Shown here in pieces: positions 25,268 to 34,214 of a stretch of DNA of 57,948 bases. How positions within the stretch are numbered: the stretch's first letter is position 1; the number at the start of each line of letters is the position of its first letter. The notes beneath the pieces are model-generated. The model had not been told where the DNA came from, ran no database searches, and saw only the letters and a program-made list of their open reading frames with translations. The stretch comes from Clostridiisalibacter paucivorans DSM 22131 (lineage in GTDB: Bacteria > Bacillota > Clostridia > Tissierellales > Clostridiisalibacteraceae), in contig NZ_JHVL01000019.1 of the NCBI RefSeq assembly GCF_000620125.1, forward strand, positions 1-57,948, written 5' to 3'. Both the position numbers and the translations under genes were made by a program.

Positions 25268-26341
25268 TTAATAGGGAGCATAGTAAACATATCCACTGGC
25301 TTTGGCATAGAATCCGTCACCAGGAATATATATGGCACCATCGAAAGTATCGTACTGACTGGTGGTGAAGCCTGGCTGCTCAACACCCTCCCAATACAGC
25401 CCATCATTGGAGACGCAAAGCATACTCTCTTTTAGAAGGGCAAACTTACCCCAGTCCTCCATCCAGATGATATTTCTTGGATTTGGGATGTTGTTGTTGG
25501 CAAGATCTCCGACCCAGGAAAGATTGGTCTCTGTAATCTGAGTCGCATCGTCACTCATCACACAGAGCTTCACATAGTAGGTATACTCGCCACCAACATT
25601 GGTATAGTTGAACTTCATCACAAAGAGGACGTCATTTACTGATCTGATAAACATATACCGGGTGTCATTTAGATCTTCTGCAATCGTGGTAGTCCAAAGA
25701 CCAGGGCTGGATGAACTAGCCCTTGCAATGGATTTATCTCCGCCAACAACGCCGACAAAGTTTCCTTTATGGGTAGTCAGGTATTTAAAGATGGGTACTG
25801 AAGTTCCATCTGATCCGACCAATGTCCATGCGGTCCTTTCCTCAAGAGAATCGAAGCTATAATAGACGGGTGATTTGTAATACCACCAGCTGACAACACC
25901 AGAGCCTCTAGCCATATCATAGGCCCCACAGGTCATGGCGTTCTGGGCTCCAGCACAGTATCCCGAATTGTACCAAGTAATGCCGTCAAAAGAAGCAATA
26001 ATATTTGCAAGCCCTACAATTTTTGCTAAGAAGACACCATTCGCCGCATAAAGGATTTCTGGTTGACCATAGCTCCACCAAGGAACACTGACGACTGTCC
26101 ACTGTTTTGTAGTCTTGTTCCAGTAGGACATATAAGGGGTCTTAGCGTAATAAACTGCGATTTGTGCGTTGCCATTATCATAGACATTAATCTGCTTCTC
26201 ACTACCATATTGGGTGTAGCCAAAGTCGTTATAGTACTTCTTGGACCAGCTTAAGGTTGGAATGGTAAAGAGAACTTCACCACGTCCTCCAAAGGCTGTC
26301 CAAATGGCAAGGGTATTATTAAAAATATGATCATAGCTCAT
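25268..26341 (-). CDS. predicted beta-propeller tail-tip/receptor-binding protein
   Basis: A 357-residue protein rich in Trp, Tyr and Gly. Recurrent blades contain Asp-box-like turns such as SFDGITWYNSG (mid), SNDGLYWEGVE (C-terminal) and SSSPGLWTT. The arrangement suggests a BNR/sialidase-like propeller without obvious catalytic residues. Its place after the tail-tip gene and before the holin is where host-recognition proteins are encoded. The receptor role is inferred from position and fold type. No collagen-like or coiled-coil fibre part is visible. Confidence 0.6.
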   Translation of the reverse strand: MSYDHIFNNTLAIWTAFGGRGEVLFTIPTLSWSKKYYNDFGYTQYGSEKQINVYDNGNAQIAVYYAKTPYMSYWNKTTKQWTVVSVPWWSYGQPEILYAANGVFLAKIVGLANIIASFDGITWYNSGYCAGAQNAMTCGAYDMARGSGVVSWWYYKSPVYYSFDSLEERTAWTLVGSDGTSVPIFKYLTTHKGNFVGVVGGDKSIARASSSSPGLWTTTIAEDLNDTRYMFIRSVNDVLFVMKFNYTNVGGEYTYYVKLCVMSDDATQITETNLSWVGDLANNNIPNPRNIIWMEDWGKFALLKESMLCVSNDGLYWEGVEQPGFTTSQYDTFDGAIYIPGDGFYAKASGYVYYAPY

Positions 26342-26355
26342 GGATTCAGCCCTCC

Positions 26356-27483
26356 TTATACTTTCGTTACGCTGGTGATTCTTCCACCGCTATCCACACT
26401 GTAGTTATATGTTGCTGTTGTTCCGTCTGCATATTCAATATAAAAGCTCATCATATCCACCGTTAACGTGGACACTTCCTTTAATAGTAATTCTGAAAAA
26501 ATGTTATCAAGACTGATGCTTGTAATCCTCCCACCGCTGTCTGTGGTGTACTGGTACTGGGCATGGTACTGGTGGGTATCTCCCTTCTCCACGGTATAGG
26601 TCACATCAATGGTGGTATCCGTGACTACTAAATCAGAAACGATAGTATAGGACACCCCCAGGTCGTTCACCTGTGTTTGAATTTCATCCACTGAGCTTCC
26701 TACATTGTTCAGCGAACTCTCTATTCGATAAAAGGTATCTGAAATGCTGGGTCTATATCTCCCGACTTCAACACGAATGTTGTAGCGGTAAAAAGGATTG
26801 TATTCCAATGAGATGATCCTGGTCTTAACATTAATACCTAAGGGGTAGAAGATGATGTGCACATTATCGCCCACAGCAAGATCCATCAGCTTGAAAAAGG
26901 AAATATCATAAGATGAAGCATTCTCCCTGGAATCATGAGAGACCGCCACATTGGTGACATTCTTTGAGCCCATCACAGGGATATATTGAGCGCTTCCTCT
27001 ATGACTTCGAATATTGATATTGTAGCCATTGTACTCAATCTCACCACCAAGGATGGCAATGTACTGCATTAGGGCAGCCCGTCTGGAAACCTTCTGATTT
27101 ATTTTCATAGTGATGCTTTCTGTAAAATCCACCACTCCAGCAGAAAAGGGAGTGCCAGCAAGAAGCTGAGATAATCCCGCTTTAGGATCTCCAGTGAAGT
27201 CAAACTCAGTGATGTTATACACCTCATGATTAAGCAGGTAGGAAACATGCTCACAAAGGACAGAGCAGGTCGGGAGGCTCCCTTGAATCGATTTACCGAT
27301 TTGTACTATTTCAAAATATTGACTATCCAGTTTTGCTAACTGCTTTGTCTTTAGTCCCAAGGCAGACTTTGCCATAACACTAAAAGAAAGAGTAAATTCA
27401 CCCTCCAAGGTTTCTCTTAAGCTTGAACTAATTACTTTCTGAATGGACTGAATCAAAGTTGCGCCTGAATATATTTCAATCAA
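26356..27483 (-). CDS. tail-associated (Tal/prophage minor structural) protein
   Basis: A 375-residue baseplate protein. Residues 1-260 look like the prophage tail/Tal N-terminal core that forms the hub under the tail (MIEIYSGATLIQSIQKVISS, then LRETLEGEFTLSFSV). The C-terminal part carries two copies of the unit Y-x4-DSGGRITS (about 315 and 365), separated by a short strand region. A lysin domain as in long Tal proteins is missing. It directly follows the tape-measure gene; no separate distal-tail (Dit) gene is found between them. Confidence 0.7.
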   Translation of the reverse strand: MIEIYSGATLIQSIQKVISSSLRETLEGEFTLSFSVMAKSALGLKTKQLAKLDSQYFEIVQIGKSIQGSLPTCSVLCEHVSYLLNHEVYNITEFDFTGDPKAGLSQLLAGTPFSAGVVDFTESITMKINQKVSRRAALMQYIAILGGEIEYNGYNINIRSHRGSAQYIPVMGSKNVTNVAVSHDSRENASSYDISFFKLMDLAVGDNVHIIFYPLGINVKTRIISLEYNPFYRYNIRVEVGRYRPSISDTFYRIESSLNNVGSSVDEIQTQVNDLGVSYTIVSDLVVTDTTIDVTYTVEKGDTHQYHAQYQYTTDSGGRITSISLDNIFSELLLKEVSTLTVDMMSFYIEYADGTTATYNYSVDSGGRITSVTKV

Positions 27484-27501
27484 AGAAACGCCTCCTTTCT
27501 T

Positions 27502-29772
27502 TTAACTTCCTGCTACTCCAAGGTTTCTTACAGTAACGGTATTTTGATTCCACTGAAGTTGAGCTATGACACGGGTTAAGACATTCCCATCAATGGTTAA
27601 TGGTATGGTTACATCAAAGACCGCGCCCTCAGAACCGCCAAGACTTCCTGAAACTTGAGAATTTAAATCAAGGTCAAAGTCTGTTGGGATAGCTCCCTGA
27701 ATATCTTTTTCAACACCGCTCATGGCCTCAGTGAAGCCTTCTCCAATACCTTCACTCATATTGGCACCAATGCCAGCGAACACTTTAGAAGGTGACCGGA
27801 TACCAAGAACACCTTTAACACCCCTGACAATACCGCTGACCATACTGTCAACTTTTCCTTTAAGCCATCCGATCATGGATGAGATACCATCCCAAAGTCC
27901 ACGAGCAATATTTCGTCCCACATCCATCATGGACGGGATAGCTCTACCTAACCCTGTGACAATAGCAGTAATTATCTGTGGAAGTTGACTGACAAGCTGT
28001 GGAATGGCTCTAATCAGTCCTGCTGCCAGTTGAATGGTCAGCTGAACACCCATCTCGATAATCTTTGGAAGATTACTGGTTATAAAGGTAATAATACTGT
28101 TGATGATTTGTGGTAGGGCCTCTATTAAAGTAGGTAGTGCATTTAGTAATCCCTGAGCCAGTCCACTGATGATCTGAAAGGCTGCATCTAGTACCAAATC
28201 CAGATTATTAATCAGCGTCTGGGCAATGAGAATCACTGCTTCAACAATGGAAGGGACGAGCTCTGGAAGTGCCTCACCAAGTCCAGTGGCAAGAGTTACT
28301 ATCATCACAAGGGCTGCTTCTACAAGTGAAGGTAAATTTGCAATAATGCCATCCACCAAAGTGAGCACCAGTTGGAGGGCGCCTTCTGTAATCTGTGGTA
28401 GGGCTTCAATAAGTCCACCCACGATGGTCATAATAATATTGGTAGCTGCTTCAATAAGCGTTGGCAGATTATCAATAATTCCATTTACAAGAGCTAGAAC
28501 TAAATCCGGTGCCACTTCAGCAATGGCTGCGATAAGTCCAGTCACTACTTCTAAAATCTGAGGCAGGATAACTGCAATCTGGTCCACCGTCTGTCTGGCT
28601 CCTTCTTTTAACTGCTCTGCTGCTCCTTCTTGACCGGTTATTAAACCGGTTAGGCCTTCAAGGACCATGGTGAAGCCTGGAAGGAGTTGTGAAGTGATAT
28701 TATTTTTAACCCCTGAAAAGGAACGAGTGAGATTATCCATGGCATCGGTGTAATTAACTGCAGCATCAATGGATTCATCACTCATCACTAGGCCAAGTTC
28801 ACTGGCTTTATTCTTAAGATCATCCGTACTTTCTGCTGTCTGGTTTAAGAGCGCTCCAAGTTCAACAGAAGATGTTCCTAGTAAATCATTGGCAATAGCG
28901 GCTTTTTCACCTTCATCTGAGATACCCTGAAGCCCTTTAATAGTCATCTCAAAGACTTCTTCTCGAGATTTACCTTGAAGGTCTTCCATGGAAATGCCGA
29001 GCCTTTTAAACTTTTCAGTAGCAGAAGCGCTTCCATTGATGGAATCATCCACGGTACTATTAAGTTTCTTCATCCCAGTTTCTAGAGATGAAATACTGGC
29101 ACCGTTTTGTGAAAGGACATACTCCCACTCCTGATAGCCTTGTCTCGATAGCCCGAGCCTTTGACTTGCCTTATCCACTTCGTCTCCGGCAGCGGCTGCA
29201 TCATTTGCCATATCATAAAGCTTCTTTCCCGCACCCACTGCTGCAGTTCCAATGGCAGCCATGGCCACACCAATGCCCGTTGCCACCCCTTTCATAACAG
29301 AGCCTAATTTCTCAAACTTTCCACCGGAATCATCTGCTACTTTAGCTGAGTCCTTGATTTCATCTCCAAACTTGTCAGCTTCTTTACCTGCATTTCCAAA
29401 TCCATCCCTAGATGCATCAAGAGCTTTATTATTTTCATCAAGCTCTCGCTCCATTTTGTTGAGATCTGCGTTTGCGTTGTTTAGCTGAATCTGCCAGGCT
29501 TTAGTTCTCTTGTCATTTTCCCCGAAGGAATCAGCGGCATTTTTGAGGGCAGACTCTAGGGTACTGATTTTATTCTTTTGAGCATCGATCTCTTTATTTA
29601 AGACTTCATTTCTTGCCGTCACTGCCTGTAGAGATTTATCCTGTTTATCAAATTGGGATGTGACCAGCTTCATCTCAGAACCTAGTACTTTAAAATCTCT
29701 ATTGATTTCTCTAAGTGAATTCTTAAATTCACGCTCACCCTCAAGGCCTATCTTAAGACCAAAGTCAGACAT
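27502..29772 (-). CDS. tail tape measure protein
   Basis: A 756-residue protein that sets tail length and is ejected with the DNA. Residues 1-150 are coiled-coil (Lys/Glu/Asn-rich, with ALKNAADSFGENDKRTKAW). Glycine/alanine-rich membrane-like segments follow (VATGIGVAMAAIGTAAVGA). Residues about 370-650 contain a series of related amphipathic repeats of the type LVDGIIANLPSLVEAALVMI, an unusually regular hydrophobic array. At about 1.1 A per residue of alpha helix this length would correspond to a relatively short siphovirus tail. Confidence 0.9.
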   Translation of the reverse strand: MSDFGLKIGLEGEREFKNSLREINRDFKVLGSEMKLVTSQFDKQDKSLQAVTARNEVLNKEIDAQKNKISTLESALKNAADSFGENDKRTKAWQIQLNNANADLNKMERELDENNKALDASRDGFGNAGKEADKFGDEIKDSAKVADDSGGKFEKLGSVMKGVATGIGVAMAAIGTAAVGAGKKLYDMANDAAAAGDEVDKASQRLGLSRQGYQEWEYVLSQNGASISSLETGMKKLNSTVDDSINGSASATEKFKRLGISMEDLQGKSREEVFEMTIKGLQGISDEGEKAAIANDLLGTSSVELGALLNQTAESTDDLKNKASELGLVMSDESIDAAVNYTDAMDNLTRSFSGVKNNITSQLLPGFTMVLEGLTGLITGQEGAAEQLKEGARQTVDQIAVILPQILEVVTGLIAAIAEVAPDLVLALVNGIIDNLPTLIEAATNIIMTIVGGLIEALPQITEGALQLVLTLVDGIIANLPSLVEAALVMIVTLATGLGEALPELVPSIVEAVILIAQTLINNLDLVLDAAFQIISGLAQGLLNALPTLIEALPQIINSIITFITSNLPKIIEMGVQLTIQLAAGLIRAIPQLVSQLPQIITAIVTGLGRAIPSMMDVGRNIARGLWDGISSMIGWLKGKVDSMVSGIVRGVKGVLGIRSPSKVFAGIGANMSEGIGEGFTEAMSGVEKDIQGAIPTDFDLDLNSQVSGSLGGSEGAVFDVTIPLTIDGNVLTRVIAQLQWNQNTVTVRNLGVAGS

Positions 29773-29837
29773 ACTGATTCACCCCCTCCCCGGCATGAAA
29801 AATGACACCGGTTAAGATGCCACTTTAAATGTTTTTC

Positions 29838-30047
29838 TTATAAAAATTCTGGAATAATATCATCGATATAGCGATCTCTTTTAGGTTTTGAAATACCACT
29901 AAACTGCTTATGGCATTCCCAAAGATCCAGTAGATAACCAATAGGCATGGACCATACGTCATCTTCTGCTCGGTTCAGATGAACTGTCCCGTAATAAATA
30001 AGTCGGGTAAATATCTCCTGATCACTTACCCGACCACCTCGTTTTTT
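29838..30047 (-). CDS. gpT part of gpGT tail assembly chaperone (-1 frameshift)
   Basis: There is no start codon of its own. The frame lies -1 to gpG and opens from the slippery site: after SKK it reads RGGRVSDQEIFTRLIYYGT, continues VHLNRAEDDVWSM then PIGYLLDLWECHKQFSGISK, and ends DDIIPEFL at the TAA 29838-29840. An aromatic/tryptophan-containing T domain of this size between gpG and the tape measure is the standard plan in long-tailed phages. The fused product (about 199 residues) binds tape-measure protein during tail assembly; gpG alone is the major product. Confidence 0.85.
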   Translation of the reverse strand, partial: KKRGGRVSDQEIFTRLIYYGTVHLNRAEDDVWSMPIGYLLDLWECHKQFSGISKPKRDRYIDDIIPEFL

Positions 30048-30436
30048 GAGTCTTCACTCTCCACATTTCTCTTTGTTCCTTTCATCATACTGGCCATGAT
30101 GGCATTCTTGTAATTAGCCAGATCAAAAGGAGTGGTAAGAAGCTCCACTTCATCTTCTGTTAGAAGCTCTTTTTTATCGTCTTTATTTCTGATGTTGTGA
30201 ATCAAGATGGACTGGTTTGCGAGAAGGGTAATAAGCCATACTACCTCTGCAAGAGCCATTTCAAAGTTCTCAGTTTTCATCAGCTTTTCGCCTAAGTTTT
30301 CAAGTCCACCATAACGCCCAGCAATTTCTTTAGTCGCTTTTGTTGTAAGAATCAATTTAAATTCAGTACCACCTATATCAATGGTGGTGCTTCTTTCTTC
30401 TGACACATCATCAAGCTTTAATTTATCATCTGCCAT
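30026..30436 (-). CDS. gpG tail assembly chaperone
   Basis: A 136-residue mostly helical protein with the acidic opening MADDKLKLDDVSEERSTTID and the body LILTTKATKEIAGRYGGLENL. Its place between the major tail protein and the tape measure gene, and its slippery 3' end, identify it as the gpG equivalent. Most ribosomes stop at TAA (30026-30028); a minority shift -1 at 30041-30047 to make gpGT. Confidence 0.82.
   Translation of the reverse strand: MADDKLKLDDVSEERSTTIDIGGTEFKLILTTKATKEIAGRYGGLENLGEKLMKTENFEMALAEVVWLITLLANQSILIHNIRNKDDKKELLTEDEVELLTTPFDLANYKNAIMASMMKGTKRNVESEDSKNEVVG
30041..30047 (-). other. programmed -1 frameshift site A AAA AAC
   Basis: In the gpG frame the codons are TCA AAA AAC, a canonical X XXY YYZ heptamer, located five codons before the gpG stop. 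Slipping -1 joins gpG to the open T frame that runs to 29838. GC-rich sequence GAGGTGGTCGGG follows directly and may pause the ribosome. Confidence 0.85.
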
Positions 30437-30452
30437 CTTTATATACCTCCCA

Positions 30453-31334
30453 TTAAGATACCGTTACTGTGGCTACAGTTGTCGTTACATCACTGGCTCC
30501 AGTAAGGCTAAGAACACAATAGTAATAATAGGTGTCAGCCAAGAGATCCGTAGGAATATCAAAGCTGGCAGAGGTTTCTCCATTAATTAGGGTTCCGCCT
30601 GAAGTGCTATCGATGGTGTTTTCATACCACTGATAAGTGATTGGATCGCTAGTGTTAGACTCCGTCACTACAGAAAGACTTCCTGTAATGCTACCGGCTG
30701 TTACATTAGTTGTTCCAGCTGGCTGGGTCGTAATACTAATGGTCGGAGTTACCGATGTAAAGTCTGGTTCATATACAGAGGTAAACCACCCTGAAATGGT
30801 TGATGGTGCAACACCACTATCTCCTTCAGTAACTTCTGCTTTCCAAGGATGTTTGTTTTCACTATCTAATTTATTTCTCCTGAATACAGTTCCTTCTATG
30901 GTGGGACTGCTAAATGTAATGGAGTCGCCCTTAGTCGCAAGACTTGTGGCTGGAACAGAGAAAATAACTCTGTAAAGCCAAAAGTATCTGTACTTGCCGT
31001 TAGCCTTCTTAGCTCGAAACCCTATGGCCACAGGACTTCCGCCATCTTCACTTCTTGAAACTACTACATTATTGCTATCAATTTTACAGCCCGTTAAATC
31101 CTGGGCTACGAGTGAACCAATATCATCAATTCCTAAGCTAAGTGAGCCGCTTTTAAATTCTTTAATTACCTCTGATGCGCCATCATCTGCGTAGAGTATT
31201 GCCTCAATAAGCTCAATACTCAGTTCTGCTGTCATGGCTTTTGCCAGAACTTTGGGTGTTCCATAAGTTTCAATGCCATTTTGATCTTCTGTGATCTTGG
31301 CATAAAATAGACTATCCAATCCAATCGTTGCCAT
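30453..31334 (-). CDS. major tail tube protein with C-terminal Ig-like domain
   Basis: A 293-residue protein. Residues 1-195 match the phi13/TP901-1 type of major tail protein (GLDSLFYAKITEDQNG, GIDDIGSLVAQDL). Residues 200-293 form an Ig-like beta domain (TISITTQPAGTTNVTAG, ITYQWYENT, YYYYCVLSLTGA) that would protrude from the tail tube. Such domains are optional decorations that may bind cell-surface sugars. The stop is 17 bases before gpG. Confidence 0.85.
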   Translation of the reverse strand: MATIGLDSLFYAKITEDQNGIETYGTPKVLAKAMTAELSIELIEAILYADDGASEVIKEFKSGSLSLGIDDIGSLVAQDLTGCKIDSNNVVVSRSEDGGSPVAIGFRAKKANGKYRYFWLYRVIFSVPATSLATKGDSITFSSPTIEGTVFRRNKLDSENKHPWKAEVTEGDSGVAPSTISGWFTSVYEPDFTSVTPTISITTQPAGTTNVTAGSITGSLSVVTESNTSDPITYQWYENTIDSTSGGTLINGETSASFDIPTDLLADTYYYYCVLSLTGASDVTTTVATVTVS

Positions 31335-31679
31335 TTATTCTTCCTCCGTTTCATATTGTTTCATTACGTCAATGGCGTAATGGTGAAATTTTGTATCATT
31401 CTCATAACCTACATACTGTCTATCTGTTATGGTCATGCCACCTGCTTGCAGGGCTTTTGTCAGTTCCTTTTTCCGCTTGTTGTAGTTCTTCTTAGTAAAA
31501 AGGGAGAGACGTGCCTCTGAAAGTATCATATAGCCTTGATTATCCGCAAAGAGATCCAGTCTATCTGACATAGGAGTAATAACCAAATATTCATCGGGGG
31601 GTATATCAGAAAACACACCAGTCTCCACAGGAATATCATAGGGATCCAGTATGAGGTTTAAATCTTTTAGTAAACTCAT
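31335..31679 (-). CDS. tail terminator-like protein
   Basis: A 114-residue protein starting MSLLKDLNLILDPYDIPVET, with KHKHY-like C-terminal features (FHHYAIDVMKQYETEEE). Order (connector, closure, gp10-like, this gene, tail tube) and length fit the tail terminator that caps the tube. No strong sequence motif confirms it. It abuts the tail tube gene and overlaps the previous gene by 4 bases. Confidence 0.65.
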   Translation of the reverse strand: MSLLKDLNLILDPYDIPVETGVFSDIPPDEYLVITPMSDRLDLFADNQGYMILSEARLSLFTKKNYNKRKKELTKALQAGGMTITDRQYVGYENDTKFHHYAIDVMKQYETEEE

Positions 31680-32107
31680 AACTTTTTAATCTCCTTATCA
31701 AACTCACTTTTCATGGTTTCAATACAGGCCTTCCTTGAGGAGGACTTTGCTGGCTTCAAGAAGGGTTTCGGTGGCTGACCTGATTTACCGTATTCAAGGA
31801 TATTTGCAATCTTGGCATTGGAATCTCCATCACTTCTAGGTTCACTAAAACCAATCTTTACATTGTAATTTCCCTTCCTATCTAGCTTTATAGGTGAAAG
31901 CCCCAGTGAGGAGACAAGTTCTCCAGTAGAACGACTTGCTTCTTTTGTTCCGCTACCAATGACACCCTTTAGATTATGCTTTACCTTATCAAGAACAACC
32001 TCTCCGCCTGATTCCAAGACCTTTGAGACAATCTCATCGGTTTTATCTCCAAGCTTAGATAACTTCTTTTGAAAATCATCTGGCATTTTCATAGTTGCTT
32101 TAGCCAC
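31676..32107 (-). CDS. HK97 gp10-like tail completion protein
   Basis: A 143-residue protein. KATMKMPDDFQKKLSKLGDK opens a helix and NILEYGKSGQPPKPFLKPA is the recognisable motif of the gp10/HK97 family (ExG..Q..PfLrPA). It joins head and tail. It overlaps the closure-protein gene by 8 bases. Confidence 0.85.
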   Translation of the reverse strand: MAKATMKMPDDFQKKLSKLGDKTDEIVSKVLESGGEVVLDKVKHNLKGVIGSGTKEASRSTGELVSSLGLSPIKLDRKGNYNVKIGFSEPRSDGDSNAKIANILEYGKSGQPPKPFLKPAKSSSRKACIETMKSEFDKEIKKL

Positions 32108-32432
32108 TTGGGATCACCTCCTTAGCCAGCACTTCAATGTACATCCCCCGGCCTTTTATATCTTCAACAGATGTGATTTCAAATTTCTTATCACTATGAA
32201 TGAGGACCATGGATGTCGTTATGGTTAGGCCAGGGATAGACCTGAATCTAAATAGATCTGTAGCCTCTGAAAAGGAAGCTCTATTTGCCCACTTTTCATT
32301 ACCATGCCGACCTTCACGATAGGCTCTGACAGAAGCTACAATGTTATCAACTTCAGTTTTAAAGCCTTCAGCATCTTTAATAGTGACCTTCTCTACAATA
32401 TCGATAAAGGTATTCATCTTCCCAAAACTCAT
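32100..32432 (-). CDS. head closure (head-tail adaptor) protein
   Basis: A 110-residue beta-barrel type protein. The middle GRHGNEKWANRASFSEATDL and the strand IHSDKKFEITSVEDIKGRG with IEVLAKEVI are typical of the phage head-tail joining (gp16/HK97 gp7-like) family. It seals the capsid portal after packaging. It lies 2 bases after the connector gene. Confidence 0.82.
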   Translation of the reverse strand: MSFGKMNTFIDIVEKVTIKDAEGFKTEVDNIVASVRAYREGRHGNEKWANRASFSEATDLFRFRSIPGLTITTSMVLIHSDKKFEITSVEDIKGRGMYIEVLAKEVIPSG

Positions 32433-32434
32433 GG

Positions 32435-32743
32435 CTACACCTTCCAGTCCCTATCAAGGCGAAGGAGAAGGTTGACCGTATTCCACACCTGCTGACCAGA
32501 CTGAACATTATCTGAAAAGAAGCCACCAGTGCTGCCATCCCTAGATTCATAGAAATGAGATGACAGCATAATGATGGCTTGTTCTGTGGTAGCCGGCATA
32601 GGTGTCTGAGAATAATGGTTTTCAGGAAGATGCTGATAGCTTTCTGCATACCTTGTGGCAGCAGTAATATACATTTCAAGCAGCCCATCATCGGCTGAAT
32701 GATCAAGTATCAGATTTGCTTTTACTTTTTCAATAAGAGTCAT
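32435..32743 (-). CDS. head-tail connector protein (HK97 gp6-like)
   Basis: A 102-residue helical protein. The opening MTLIEKVKANLILDHSADDG, then LLEMYITAATRYAESY, matches the gp6-like connector family (QTxLKxyLrId..DEdelL..li.aA). It forms the ring below the portal. Confidence 0.85.
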   Translation of the reverse strand: MTLIEKVKANLILDHSADDGLLEMYITAATRYAESYQHLPENHYSQTPMPATTEQAIIMLSSHFYESRDGSTGGFFSDNVQSGQQVWNTVNLLLRLDRDWKV

Positions 32744-32761
32744 CCTGCCACCATCCTTTTA

Positions 32762-32974
32762 TTAGTCTGAAATCATAAGCCCTGCAGCTTTAAGTTTAGT
32801 AAGAAGGGCATTAAAATCTGTCACCAAATCTCCTACTGTAGCTGCAGTACTTGCCACTTGATTAGCAGCAGTAGGGAGGCCAGTAACGACCGCCCCACTT
32901 TTTATTTCAAGAGTTCCACCAATAACGGTTTTTTCTCCGCCTTGTTCGGTATAGTTCTTTGCGTTATAACTCAT
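32762..32974 (-). CDS. capsid head-fibre-type small protein
   Basis: A 70-residue protein with KNYTEQGGEKTVIGGTLEIK and DFNALLTKLKAAGLM, the layout of Phage_fiber_2-like head decoration proteins. It is placed between capsid and connector. Assignment is by pattern and position. Confidence 0.65.
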   Translation of the reverse strand: MSYNAKNYTEQGGEKTVIGGTLEIKSGAVVTGLPTAANQVASTAATVGDLVTDFNALLTKLKAAGLMISD

Positions 32975-32986
32975 AGTGCACCTCCA

Positions 32987-34195
32987 TTATGCTTTTTGCT
33001 GAAGCACTTTGATGGCTTCAGGAAGAATCAATTTTCCATCAACACGCTGAGTGGCAACAAAACCGACTTGACCAGTAGCTGCATAAAGCTCATTAAGTCT
33101 CTTAAATACACGACCTTGACGATCCGCTACCCAGTAGTAACCAAAGTCACCAAAGATAATAGACTTTGCAGATGCAGCGATAGTAGGAACATAAGCTGAA
33201 GTGTAAACAGGTCTATTTAAAATAGTGTCTGGCGTTCCAGCCTGAAGTGAAGGCTGCCAGATGTACTGGCCCTGACCATCTTTTAGTTTTCTAATGGCCT
33301 TAATGGTTGCATCGTTCATAACAAATACTGCCTTGTTTCTGTATGGCGATTTAAGAGAGTAGAAAAGGTCTAAAATCTCATCAACATTAATGGCAGTAGC
33401 ACTTGCCGCAGTGACACCGACCTGGGCTCCACCTGTAGCTGCAAGGATCCCTGTTGGTTTACCGGTACCATCTCCAGTGAAGAATGCATCTTCTTCTTTG
33501 TTACCAATACGTCTTGCAAACTCTTTAGCAATGTAATTTTCAAGATTAAAGATACTGTCATTTAGAAGCTCTTCTGAAACCTTGATCATGGTTCCCAGCT
33601 TATAAGCACCAATAGAAACCTGCCCAAAGCTATCGTCACTTTCAGGAATTGCACCTTCTTCATCAATCCATGAAGCAGTACCTTTTGAAGCAACAACAGG
33701 AATCTTACGATCACCTGAAGAAGTAGAAATTACATTAGCAAGCTTTCTAAAGATATTCTCTTCATCAAGGGCCTGAATCAAGGTACGTTCAAATTCATCT
33801 GGTACAAGATAACCGCCTTCAGTATCGGTTCCAATTTGTAGTGCGTTTCTAATTACTGGATCAAGCCCCTCTCCAGAACGAGTACGCATAGCATTCCAGA
33901 AGGCTTTCTGGTATTCTGCAGATGCTCTGCCACCTTTTGATTCCATGCCTTGCAAGATAGGCTTTCCAGTAAGAGGTGTGTTCAAAGGTTTTGAAAGTTC
34001 ACGATCCAGTGCTTCTTGTTTTTCAAGACGGTCAATTTCCTTACCAAGGGCAACAACATCTGCTTCCATTTTTTCATAGGTTGCAGTGTCTTCAGCAGAT
34101 ACAATACCATCTGTACCTCTTTTTGTGTCCAGGAATGCCTTAGCAGCTTCCCAGGATTTTGCTCTTTTTTCACGTAGTTCAAGAATTTTATTCAT
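32987..34195 (-). CDS. major capsid protein, HK97 fold
   Basis: A 402-residue precursor. Residues 1-105 are the helical delta (scaffold) domain (RAKSWEAAKAFLDTKRGTDG), probably cut after about residue 105 by the protease encoded next. The shell domain shows DTEGGYLVPDEFERTLIQAL, KVSEELLNDSIFNLENYIAK (E loop and spine helix region) and FGDFGYYWVADRQGR. It builds the icosahedral head. Only 19 bases separate it from the protease gene. Confidence 0.93.
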   Translation of the reverse strand: MNKILELREKRAKSWEAAKAFLDTKRGTDGIVSAEDTATYEKMEADVVALGKEIDRLEKQEALDRELSKPLNTPLTGKPILQGMESKGGRASAEYQKAFWNAMRTRSGEGLDPVIRNALQIGTDTEGGYLVPDEFERTLIQALDEENIFRKLANVISTSSGDRKIPVVASKGTASWIDEEGAIPESDDSFGQVSIGAYKLGTMIKVSEELLNDSIFNLENYIAKEFARRIGNKEEDAFFTGDGTGKPTGILAATGGAQVGVTAASATAINVDEILDLFYSLKSPYRNKAVFVMNDATIKAIRKLKDGQGQYIWQPSLQAGTPDTILNRPVYTSAYVPTIAASAKSIIFGDFGYYWVADRQGRVFKRLNELYAATGQVGFVATQRVDGKLILPEAIKVLQQKA

Positions 34196-34214
34196 AGTAT
34201 TTTCCTCCTAATAT

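Noticed and set aside
25201..25407. 68-codon frame overlapping the end of the tail-tip gene
   Set aside because: Lies in another frame of a gene with clear context and contains the terminator hairpin.
28226..28561. Long plus-strand frame of 111 codons opposite the tape measure gene
   Set aside because: Antisense shadow of the repetitive hydrophobic array; no ribosome site or known family.
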